In this document: positions 1 through 5,449 of the stretch, piece after piece
Position numbering within the stretch: the stretch's first letter is position 1
Layout: each line of letters opens with the position of its first letter
Assembly: GCA_937891445.1 (NCBI GenBank)
Contig: CALAFV010000259.1
Span: forward strand, 1-8,093
DNA length: 8,093 nucleotides
Source: an uncultured Phycisphaerales bacterium
GTDB taxonomy: Bacteria; Planctomycetota; Phycisphaerae; Phycisphaerales; UBA1924
Reading direction: 5' to 3'
The notes under the pieces: generated by a model
Seen by the model: only the letters and a program-made list of their open reading frames with translations
What the model was told of the DNA's origin: nothing
Databases searched by the model: none
Made by a program: the position numbers and the translations under genes

Positions 1-1385
1 AGGAAGGCGCTGATGTCGGTGGAGTTGACGCTGCCGTTGTCGTCCCAGTCGGGGGCGCAGGTCGAGCCGGCGGCGGGGATGAAGGACGTGTTGCACGCGT
101 CGTAGTGGGCCATCGGCCACTGGCGCACGCTGGAGACGGCGACGAACTCGTCGAAGTACTCGACCTGGCCGGCGACGGAGACGAAGACCATCTCGACCCA
201 GCCGTCGCCGTTGAGGTCGCCGACCGCGGGGGAGGGGGTAAAGGTGCCGGTGTTGTTCTCATCCGAGATCGCGTGAGGGAAGTTGGGGACCGGGAGGCCG
301 TCGGCGTAGACCGCGGCGATGGCGTTGGCGACCTTCACGAGCACCTCGGGCGTCGGGCTCTCGCCGTCGATCTCGGCGATGATGGCGGAACTGTTGATGT
401 TGCCGCTGGTGGGAACGGAGGCGGGGAAGCCGGCGACGGGCGTGCCGTCGTGGTGATAGGCGTACACAACGGTGCCGCCGATGACGATCTCCAGGTCGCC
501 GTCGGCGTCGAGGTCGCCCAGCGCGGCGGTGGCGTTGCGGATCGGACCGCCGGGGGTGATGGGCCAGCCGGGGCGCGGCGAGCCATCGGGGCCGAAGACG
601 TGCAGAACGTCGCCGGCGCGGACGACGATCTCCACCGAGCCGTCGCCGTCGAGATCGCCGAGGGAGACGGGGCCGCGAACCGAGCCCAGGCCGGAGACGG
701 TGAAGAGCGTCGAGCCGTCGGCGTTCCAGGCGTGGAGTTCGTACGTGATCGGGTCGGGGAAGTTGGGGCGCCAAGTGCCGGCGACGATCTCGACCTCGCC
801 ATCGCCGTCGATGTCGCCGACGGCGGGGGCCTGGAAGTTCTCTGCGGCGGTGCGCGGCCAGCCGGGGAGCGGCGTGCCGTCGCCGCGGACGGCGCGGATG
901 GCGTTGCCGTCGGTGTAGATCACATCGAGGCGGCCGTCGCCGTCAAGGTCGGCCAAGACGGGAGCGTTGCTGGTGCCGGCGCTGATGGCGATCGGCCAAC
1001 CGGGGACGATCGAGCCGTCGTAGTTCCAAGCGTACATGGTGTACCAGGCCTGGGCGACCAGTTCGGGCTCGGGGTCGTCGTCGATGTTGCCGACGGCAAC
1101 GGCGGAGAAGAAGGGGCGGTTGGTCTGGAAGGGCCAGCCGGGCAGGAGCGTGCCGTCGCGGGAGAAGACGAAGATGTTGCCCTCGTTGTAGGGGTTCGGC
1201 TGAACACCGGCGGTGGGGATGATGATCTCGGCGATGCCGTCGCCGTTGACGTCGGCGAGTTTGGGGGAGCCGAGGGTGACCTTGCCGAGGTGGGTGGACC
1301 ACTCGGGGGTAAGTTGGGCAAGGGCGGGGGTGGCCGCGGCGGTTGAGATCGCCACGGCGGGAATGAGGATGGTGCGCACGTTCAT
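1..1385 (-). CDS. Secreted FG-GAP/VCBS beta-propeller protein with C-terminal dockerin (3' end missing)
   Basis: Reading from the ATG at 1385 gives 461 codons with no stop before the window edge, so the C-terminus is cut off. Residues 1-23 form a signal peptide ending in ALA before Gln24. Eight copies of a calcium-binding FG-GAP/VCBS motif of the type L-G-D-L-D-G-D-G-x-x-E-I-V follow, near residues 43, 98, 144, 189, 242, 289, 337 and 388. Most are followed by a D-G-x-x-x-P-G-W-P turn, and the last ends in QWPMAHYDACNT. This predicts a seven- or eight-bladed integrin-like propeller, exported and probably at the cell surface. Residues 446-461 (DWDDNGSVNSTDISAF) start a dockerin-type EF-hand. 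The start is supported by AAGGAGG at 1394-1400, eight bases upstream, and by a promoter at 1441-1468. The ligand or substrate cannot be told; a structural or adhesion role is inferred. Codons are strongly C-ending. Confidence 0.9.
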   Translation of the reverse strand, partial: MNVRTILIPAVAISTAAATPALAQLTPEWSTHLGKVTLGSPKLADVNGDGIAEIIIPTAGVQPNPYNEGNIFVFSRDGTLLPGWPFQTNRPFFSAVAVGNIDDDPEPELVAQAWYTMYAWNYDGSIVPGWPIAISAGTSNAPVLADLDGDGRLDVIYTDGNAIRAVRGDGTPLPGWPRTAAENFQAPAVGDIDGDGEVEIVAGTWRPNFPDPITYELHAWNADGSTLFTVSGLGSVRGPVSLGDLDGDGSVEIVVRAGDVLHVFGPDGSPRPGWPITPGGPIRNATAALGDLDADGDLEIVIGGTVVYAYHHDGTPVAGFPASVPTSGNINSSAIIAEIDGESPTPEVLVKVANAIAAVYADGLPVPNFPHAISDENNTGTFTPSPAVGDLNGDGWVEMVFVSVAGQVEYFDEFVAVSSVRQWPMAHYDACNTSFIPAAGSTCAPDWDDNGSVNSTDISAF

Positions 1386-1393
1386 GGTTCACG

Positions 1394-1400
1394 CCTCCTT
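1394..1400 (-). promoter_or_regulatory. Ribosome binding site of the FG-GAP gene
   Basis: On the minus strand this reads AAGGAGG, a near-perfect Shine-Dalgarno, eight bases before the ATG at 1385-1383. It fixes the start of the propeller gene and rules out starts inside the signal peptide. Confidence 0.85.
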
Positions 1401-1406
1401 GGGGTG

Positions 1407-1429
1407 ACGACGAGTTTCTTGGTCGTCGT
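1407..1429 (-). other. Small hairpin in the 5' leader of the FG-GAP gene
   Basis: Arms ACGACGA (1407-1413) and TCGTCGT (1423-1429) pair perfectly over 7 bp with a 9-base loop. It lies between the predicted transcription start and the ribosome binding site, so it would form in the leader RNA. It may protect the 5' end or modulate translation. It does not overlap the Shine-Dalgarno, and it could be chance in this GAC/GTC-rich DNA. Confidence 0.35.
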
Positions 1430-1440
1430 TGATGAGCGCG

Positions 1441-1468
1441 AGTATACAGGAGGACGCGCGGATGCCAA
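1441..1468 (-). promoter_or_regulatory. Sigma70-like promoter of the FG-GAP gene
   Basis: On the minus strand there is a -35 box TTGGCA (1468-1463, 5 of 6 matches to TTGACA), a 16-base spacer and a -10 box TATACT (1446-1441, 5 of 6 matches to TATAAT). Transcription would start near 1434, giving a leader of about 50 nt before the ATG at 1385. This is the best-matching promoter in the window and shows that the propeller gene is transcribed separately from the broken gene upstream of it. Confidence 0.7.
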
Positions 1469-1519
1469 GGGATGTGAGCCGAGAAGCGCCCGATCGCCGG
1501 GTTGTCGGCAAGATGGGCG

Positions 1520-2119
1520 TCAGCAGCCGACGGTGACGGCGTCGAGCCAGGCGGCGAGGAAGGCGGAAATATCAGAGGAGTTAACCGTCTCGTTGCCGTC
1601 GAAGTCGGCGACCAGGGTCTGGTTATCGAGACTGTCAAGCCAGGCCGCGAGGAAGGCGCTGATATCGGCGGAGTTGATCAGGGTGTCGTTGTTCCAATCG
1701 GCGGGGCAGGTGGGAGAGCCATCGGCGACGGTGAGCGTGGCGGGCCGACTGGTGACGCTGCCGCAGGGGTTGGTGAAGACGACGGTGTAGACGCCGGCGT
1801 CGGAGGGCTGGACGCTGGCGATTGTCAGGACGGCGGAGGAGCCGTCGGTGGGCGAGGGGAGCGTGCCGGAAGCACCCGAAACCGTGCCGCCACCGGGGGA
1901 GGCGCCGCCGGGACCGTCGTTGATGGGCTGGCCATCGCGGAGCCAGTGATAGGAAACGTTGCTGTACGACTCGGCGGGGGCGGCTTCGAAGTGCGCGGGG
2001 GCTCCCGTCGCAACACGACACGAGTCCGGCTCGAGCGCGATCCACGGCAGGCCGGTCGTACTCAGCCGGGCGAAACCCACTGGCCCGTCGCCGGATTCCA
2101 ACGGGCGATACTCCCGCAC
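1520..2119 (-). CDS. C-terminal piece of the broken gene: Ig-like domain plus Gly-Cys-ending dockerin
   Basis: The frame is open for 199 codons from a GTG at 2119, but that GTG has no convincing ribosome binding site, so the piece is best read as the 3' part of the gene starting at 2349. Residues from about 30 to 130 form an Ig-like fold: paired cysteines (in DSCRV and in NPCGS), a core Trp in SYHWLRDGQ and the late-strand motif LTIASVQPSDAGVYT. Two EF-hand loops follow, DWNNDTLINSAD and DFDGNETVNSSD, each with the helix ISAFLAAWLD, the layout of a dockerin. The last residues are VTVGC. A GC-type dockerin in planctomycete secreted proteins is a family I recall by name; its role as an anchor or sorting signal is inferred. 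Confidence 0.6.
   Translation of the reverse strand: MREYRPLESGDGPVGFARLSTTGLPWIALEPDSCRVATGAPAHFEAAPAESYSNVSYHWLRDGQPINDGPGGASPGGGTVSGASGTLPSPTDGSSAVLTIASVQPSDAGVYTVVFTNPCGSVTSRPATLTVADGSPTCPADWNNDTLINSADISAFLAAWLDSLDNQTLVADFDGNETVNSSDISAFLAAWLDAVTVGC
1541..1702 (-). repeat. Tandem dockerin EF-hand coding repeats (third copy at 1-52)
   Basis: Two adjacent units of about 69 bases, at 1541-1609 and 1634-1702, share the core GAGGAAGGCG followed by a (C/A)T(G/A)ATATC-like segment and GGAGTT; both encode S-(A/S)-D-I-S-A-F-L-A-A-W-L-D. A third closely similar copy lies at 1-52 in the neighbouring FG-GAP gene and matches the 1634-1702 unit best (GAAGGCGCTGAT shared). The repeat follows from the duplicated EF-hand structure and is not a mobile element. 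Near-identity between two neighbouring genes could allow recombination or gene conversion between them. Confidence 0.8.
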
Positions 2120-2349
2120 GTAAGGTCACCGGCCTGCTGAAAGTCGCCGCCAACCACGAGCCACCGGCCTTCCGGACCCGGCCCATCCGGGTCCCAGAGG
2201 ACTGAGGCGTGGACAACGCCTGAGACACCCGGGTGACCGTAACCGGGGAGCCATTGCTCGTCACAGGGTTGGGCGTGCGCCCTCAAGCCATATCCGGCAA
2301 AGGCCACGAGAACCAAGAGCAACCGACGCAAGGGCAAGTCGGTCACCAT
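2062..2349 (-). CDS. N-terminal piece of the broken gene: signal peptide plus one propeller-type repeat
   Basis: As read, this frame encodes 95 residues. A positively charged start (MVTDLPLRR) leads into a hydrophobic stretch (residues 10-20) and an AHA cleavage site before Gln27. The mature part has CDEQW, a Val/Leu-rich strand pair and VVGGDFQQAGDLTCGSIARW (residues 66-84), a single repeat unit of the Kelch-like GG-x-F-x-x-A-G-G type. It ends at WVSPG with a TGA at 2064-2062. In-frame start codons exist further upstream, to 2400, but would place non-hydrophobic residues ahead of the signal peptide, so ATG 2349 with its strong ribosome binding site is preferred. On its own the piece is too short to form a propeller and is probably not functional. 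Confidence 0.55.
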   Translation of the reverse strand: MVTDLPLRRLLLVLVAFAGYGLRAHAQPCDEQWLPGYGHPGVSGVVHASVLWDPDGPGPEGRWLVVGGDFQQAGDLTCGSIARWNPATGQWVSPG

Positions 2350-2354
2350 CGATA

Positions 2355-2363
2355 CTCCTCCTC
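2355..2363 (-). promoter_or_regulatory. Ribosome binding site of the broken propeller/Ig gene
   Basis: The minus strand reads GAGGAGGAG five bases before ATG 2349-2347. It decides for the short start giving a normal signal peptide. A weak -10-like TAAACT lies at 2381-2376 with a poor TTGTGG 15 bases upstream; this possible promoter sits in the tail of the atpA terminator and is not strong enough to list separately. Confidence 0.7.
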
Positions 2364-2400
2364 GTGCTCGAAGCCAGTTTACACAATGCCCACTCACCAC

Positions 2401-2443
2401 AAAAGCGAAAGCAAAGAACCCAGGGACGTGGGTCCCTGGGTTC
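2401..2443 (-). terminator. Rho-independent terminator downstream of atpA
   Basis: A perfect 12-bp stem (2416-2427 with 2432-2443) closes a 4-base loop. On the minus strand it is followed by a T-rich stretch reading CTTTGCTTTCGCTTTT (2416-2401, its first base being the last of the stem). This orientation fits termination of atpA, whose stop is about 80 bases upstream. On the plus strand the stem is followed by GC-rich DNA, so it is not a plus-strand terminator. It separates atpA from the surface-protein gene starting at 2349. Confidence 0.8.
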
Positions 2444-2489
2444 GTGCGGCGAGTCGGCAGGATAGAAAAGCGGAGAGAGCGGGGAGAGA

Positions 2490-2515
2490 CACGGGCTGAA
2501 AGCCCGTGCCACGGG
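2490..2515. repeat. Planctomycete-type dispersed palindromic repeat (GTGFQPV-type)
   Basis: CACGGGCT (2490-2497), a GAA loop and AGCCCGTG (2501-2508) form a perfect 8-bp hairpin, followed by CC and ACGGG (2511-2515). The middle arm CCCGT can pair either with the left ACGGG or with the right one, giving two alternative hairpins. One minus-strand frame translates as RGTGFQPVS. I recall GTGFQPV as very common in spurious ORFs of planctomycete genomes, which marks this as a dispersed intergenic element. It lies 6 bases past the end of atpA, inside the transcribed tail before the terminator. Its multiplicity in this genome cannot be seen from one copy. Confidence 0.6.
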
Positions 2516-2521
2516 GGTGGG

Positions 2522-4078
2522 TCAGGCCTGCGGCTTCCAGCCGCTCTTGAAGCGGGTGATCGCGTCGGTGAGTTTCTTCTCGAGGTCGGCGTCGAGGGCC
2601 TTCTTCTCGTCGAGTTCGTCGCGGACGGCCTTGCCGCCGGTGGTCATGAACTCCAGGAGGGCCTTCTCGAACGCGGCGACCTGGTTGACCGGGACGTCGT
2701 CGAGGAAGCCCTTGGTGCCGGCGAAGATGGAGATAACCTGGTCGGTGACGTGGTAGGGGACGTACTGCGGCTGCTTGAGGAGTTCGACCATGCGGGCGCC
2801 GCGGTCGAGTTGCTTCTGGGTGGCCTTGTCGAGTTCGGTGCCGAGCTGGGCGAAGGCCTCCAGTTCGCGGTAGGCCGCGAGGTCCAGTCGCAGCGAGCCG
2901 GCGATCTTCTTCATCGCCTTGATCTGGGCGTTGCCGCCGACGCGGGAGACCGAGATACCGACGTTGATGGCCGGGCGGACGCCGGCGAAGAAGAGTTCGG
3001 GCTCGAGGTAGATCTGGCCGTCGGTGATCGAGATGACGTTCGTCGGGATGTACGCCGAGACGTCGCCTTCCTGCGTCTCGATGACGGGCAGCGCGGTGAG
3101 CGAGCCGGCGCCGTTCTCGTTGGAGAGTTTGGTGGCACGCTCCAGCAGGCGCGAGTGCAGGTAGAAGACGTCGCCCGGGTACGCCTCGCGGCCCGGCGGG
3201 CGGCGGAGGAGCAGCGAGAGCTGGCGGTACGCGACGGCCTGCTTGGAGAGGTCGTCGTAGATGCACAGGGCGTGCTTGGGCGTCTTGCCCTCCTTGCCCT
3301 GCCACATGAAGTACTCGCCCATCGCGCAGCCGGCGTAGGGAGCGATGTACTGCATCGGGGCCGGGTCGGAGGCCGCGGCGTTGACGACGATGGTGTAGTC
3401 CATCGCGCCGTACTTGCGGAGGGTCTCGACGACGCCGGCGACGGTGGACTCCTTCTGGCCGACGGCGACGTAGATGCAGACGACGGCGTCGGGGGTGCCC
3501 CAGTACTGCTTCTGGTTGATGATGGTGTCGATGGCGACGGCGGTCTTGCCGGTCTTGCGGTCGCCGATGATGAGTTCGCGCTGGCCGCGGCCGATCGGGA
3601 TCATGGCGTCGATGGCCTTGATGCCGGTCTGAAGGGGCTCGTGGACGGGCTGACGCTCGGCGATGCCGGGGGCGATGATGTCCACCTTGCGGTAGGTGCT
3701 GGTCTGGATCGCCGGGCCGTCGTCCAGCGGGCGGCCGAGGGGGTCCACGACGCGGCCAAGGAGGGCCTCGCCGACGGGGACCTCGAGGAGGCGGCCGGTG
3801 GCGCGGACGAGGTCGCCCTCTTTCACGGCGAGGTAGTCGCCGTAGATGACGGCGCCGACGGTGTCTTCCTCGAGGTTGAAGACCTGGCCCATGACGGCGC
3901 CGTGGGAGGTCTGGAACTCGAGCATCTCCGCGGCCATGGCCTTGGAGAGGCCGTAGATGCGGGCGATGCCGTCGCCGACCTCGACCACGCGGCCGACCTC
4001 GGAGACCTCCAGCTCGGCGCTGAACTGCTCGATCTCCTGCTTGATAACGCTGGTGATCTCGTCGGTCTTGATCTTCAC
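2522..4078 (-). CDS. atpA: F1Fo ATP synthase subunit alpha
   Basis: The 518-residue product matches bacterial ATP synthase alpha along its whole length (family about 500-515). It forms the non-catalytic nucleotide-binding subunits of the alpha3-beta3 F1 head on the cytoplasmic face of the membrane. Visible landmarks are the N-terminal beta-barrel (about 25-95) with VGDGIARIYGL, the Walker A loop GDRKTGKT (172-179), Walker B HALCIYDD (269-276), SKQAVAYRQLSLLLRRPPGREAYPGD around 278-303, and the alpha signature PAINVGISVSRVGG (369-382) with arginine finger Arg379. The start is a GTG at 4078-4076, supported by GAGGA at 4090-4086 seven bases upstream; no upstream in-frame ATG is present. The linker before Walker B (GKEGKTPKH) is about six residues longer than in E. 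coli. Unusually, atpH, atpG and atpD are not adjacent: cdaR lies upstream and a terminator downstream. Confidence 0.98.
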   Translation of the reverse strand: MKIKTDEITSVIKQEIEQFSAELEVSEVGRVVEVGDGIARIYGLSKAMAAEMLEFQTSHGAVMGQVFNLEEDTVGAVIYGDYLAVKEGDLVRATGRLLEVPVGEALLGRVVDPLGRPLDDGPAIQTSTYRKVDIIAPGIAERQPVHEPLQTGIKAIDAMIPIGRGQRELIIGDRKTGKTAVAIDTIINQKQYWGTPDAVVCIYVAVGQKESTVAGVVETLRKYGAMDYTIVVNAAASDPAPMQYIAPYAGCAMGEYFMWQGKEGKTPKHALCIYDDLSKQAVAYRQLSLLLRRPPGREAYPGDVFYLHSRLLERATKLSNENGAGSLTALPVIETQEGDVSAYIPTNVISITDGQIYLEPELFFAGVRPAINVGISVSRVGGNAQIKAMKKIAGSLRLDLAAYRELEAFAQLGTELDKATQKQLDRGARMVELLKQPQYVPYHVTDQVISIFAGTKGFLDDVPVNQVAAFEKALLEFMTTGGKAVRDELDEKKALDADLEKKLTDAITRFKSGWKPQA

Positions 4079-4217
4079 GGTGGGTTCCTCGGTCTCCGCT
4101 GACGCTGGTGGTCGCGGATCTTGGGTCGGCGGCCGGGCCGGCTGGGAACGGGAGGGATCGGGGCGGGGGCGACAGCGCTCCCGCTGCGCGAAACGGTTGC
4201 CGGACCGGAGGGCCCAT

Positions 4218-4246
4218 ACCTTAGACGGCTCAGCGCGGGTTGTCTT
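4218..4246 (-). promoter_or_regulatory. Possible promoter of atpA
   Basis: The 195-base gap between cdaR and atpA has no other gene. On its minus strand AAGACA (4246-4241, 4 of 6 matches to the -35 consensus) and TAAGGT (4223-4218, 3 of 6) are separated by exactly 17 bases. Transcription would start near 4211 and leave a leader of about 130 nt. No clear terminator follows cdaR, so read-through from cdaA-cdaR into atpA remains possible. Confidence 0.35.
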
Positions 4247-4273
4247 GGGAACGCCGTGGGAGGCGGGCGGGCC

Positions 4274-5446
4274 TCAGCGGGGACCGGGGTCCACCGGGCC
4301 CGGAAGGGGGCCGTTCTCGTCGGCCGGCTGGGGGCGGCGCCGGATTTCCAGCGAGACCCGGCGGTCGGCGGCGGAGAAAAAGAGGGGGGCGACCTGCTCC
4401 TGAACGGCGGCCTCGGGCTGGCGGGCCGTGCCGGAGCGAGGCTGGCCGTCGGCCCCGATCTGGGATGCCCAGACGGGGGCGAAGAAGGCGATCGTGCTGG
4501 TGACCCCCTCCTCCAGGTCATCGCTGGACAGGACGACGAAGGCGATGGGGAGGAGTTCGCGGCTGCGGACCTTGGCGATCTCGGCGGCCGGGCCCCGAAC
4601 GGTCACATTCCGGATGATGGGGGTGTGCACCCGGATGTCCCAGCCGGTGCCCTCGGTGTTGGGCATGGTGATCCAGACGGGGACGCTCGGGACGACAATC
4701 TCGTCCTGTTGTTTGCGGGTGCGGAGCGTGACGCGGACCTGCTCGGGGGTGACGGTGACGGGCTCGAAGTCGGCGAGGACCTCGGGGAGGACGATCGAGG
4801 CGGTGACGGTCTGAGCGCCGTCCTCGCGGAGTTGACGGCGGTCGTTCTCGCTGATGACGGCGATGGCCTGGGCCCCGCCGGCCCCCCCACCGACGGTGCC
4901 GCGCTCGCCGATCGCCGCGGCGGCGGCCTCGGGCATGGTGACGCTGACCGTGGAGGGACGGATGGTGACGTCCCCCTCGACCTCGATGCCGGTGAGGTCC
5001 GCCCGGACGGGGAGTTCGCGGGTGACCAGGCGGGCAACGCGGACATCGATCGTGGCGGGCTGGGTGTCGGTGATGGTGATGCCGATGCGGGAGAGTTCGG
5101 GGTGCTGGCGGAGAAGGTCGGCGACGCGGAGGGTGTGCTCGCCGGGCTCGGCGGGGAAGCCGGGGACGCCCGGGGTGATGACGACGGGGGAGCGGAGAAC
5201 ACGCTCGGCGTCGTCGATCGCCGCGGTCGGGCCCTCGAGGCGGACGGTGACGGACTCGGCCCGCCAGTCGGGGTCATCGACACGGACGACAAGGTCGCCG
5301 GAGACGGCGGGGAACTGAAGGCGCGGCGTCATGGTGACGCGGCGCAGGTTCTCCGCCTCGGCCCAGAGCCAGATGAGCACGGTGATGACGATCACCAGGC
5401 CGATTGTCTTGAGGGTGGACCACATGTTGGTCACGGAGAAGGACAC
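4274..5446 (-). CDS. cdaR: YbbR-repeat protein, regulator of the CdaA diadenylate cyclase
   Basis: This 390-residue protein has one N-terminal membrane segment (about 14-28, IGLVIVITVLIWLWA), so most of it should lie outside the cytoplasmic membrane. The rest is beta-rich with YbbR-type repeats. Recognisable units start near residue 43 (FPAVSGDLVVRVDDPDW...VTVRLEGP), 145 (LPVRADLTG...STVSVTMP) and 252 (VPSVPVWITMP...NVTVRGP). YbbR/CdaR proteins in Firmicutes bind and control CdaA; that function is assigned here by family and by position, only 3 bases after the cdaA stop. The start is GTG 5446; the nearest purine-rich site (GGGAGGG, 5469-5463) is 16 bases away, so translation is probably coupled to cdaA. 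ATG 5425 (residue 8) is an alternative. The C-terminal 20 residues are proline-rich and look disordered. glmM, the usual third gene of Firmicute operons, is absent here. Confidence 0.88.
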   Translation of the reverse strand: MSFSVTNMWSTLKTIGLVIVITVLIWLWAEAENLRRVTMTPRLQFPAVSGDLVVRVDDPDWRAESVTVRLEGPTAAIDDAERVLRSPVVITPGVPGFPAEPGEHTLRVADLLRQHPELSRIGITITDTQPATIDVRVARLVTRELPVRADLTGIEVEGDVTIRPSTVSVTMPEAAAAAIGERGTVGGGAGGAQAIAVISENDRRQLREDGAQTVTASIVLPEVLADFEPVTVTPEQVRVTLRTRKQQDEIVVPSVPVWITMPNTEGTGWDIRVHTPIIRNVTVRGPAAEIAKVRSRELLPIAFVVLSSDDLEEGVTSTIAFFAPVWASQIGADGQPRSGTARQPEAAVQEQVAPLFFSAADRRVSLEIRRRPQPADENGPLPGPVDPGPR

Positions 5447-5449
5447 GTG

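Larger units (their letters stand above)
1520..2349 (-). pseudogene. Broken secreted propeller-repeat / Ig-like / dockerin protein gene
   Basis: Two minus-strand reading frames together encode one recognisable planctomycete surface-protein architecture. Frame A, from ATG 2349, gives a signal peptide and one repeat (GGDFQQAGDLTCGSIARW) of the kind that usually occurs in long tandem arrays, and stops at 2064-2062. Frame B, readable from about 2119 to the stop at 1520, continues with a FARLSTTGLPW linker, an Ig-like domain (NVSYHWLRDGQ to DAGVYTVVFTNPCGS) and a two-EF-hand dockerin ending in Gly-Cys. The switch from A to B equals loss of one base or gain of two. Restoring one G or C at the CCCGGC next to the stop would give one product of about 290 residues with P-G-L-S-T-T across the join. 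Family members as I recall them carry many more repeats, so an internal deletion or an assembly collapse is likely. The start is supported by GAGGAGGAG at 2355-2363. Confidence 0.75.

Noticed and set aside
105..1346. Long plus-strand open frame (413 codons) over the FG-GAP gene
   Set aside because: It is the antisense shadow of the repeated GDLDGDG coding: low-complexity Val/Asp/Gly protein, no domain, no ribosome binding site. The minus-strand gene has a signal peptide, promoter and motifs.
1470..1519. Terminator after the broken gene
   Set aside because: Only short 4-5 bp GC arms (for example CCCG and CGGG around 1488-1501) with no T-tract on the minus strand; too weak to call.
2062..2119. 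Programmed -1 ribosomal frameshift joining the two pieces of the broken gene
   Set aside because: No slippery heptamer of the X XXY YYZ type is seen near the TGA at 2064-2062 and no obvious downstream stimulator is seen. A mutation, deletion or sequence error is simpler.
2444..4102. Plus-strand open frame of 552 codons opposite atpA
   Set aside because: It mirrors the conserved atpA gene codon for codon and has no recognisable domain. Long antisense frames are expected in GC-rich DNA with biased third positions.
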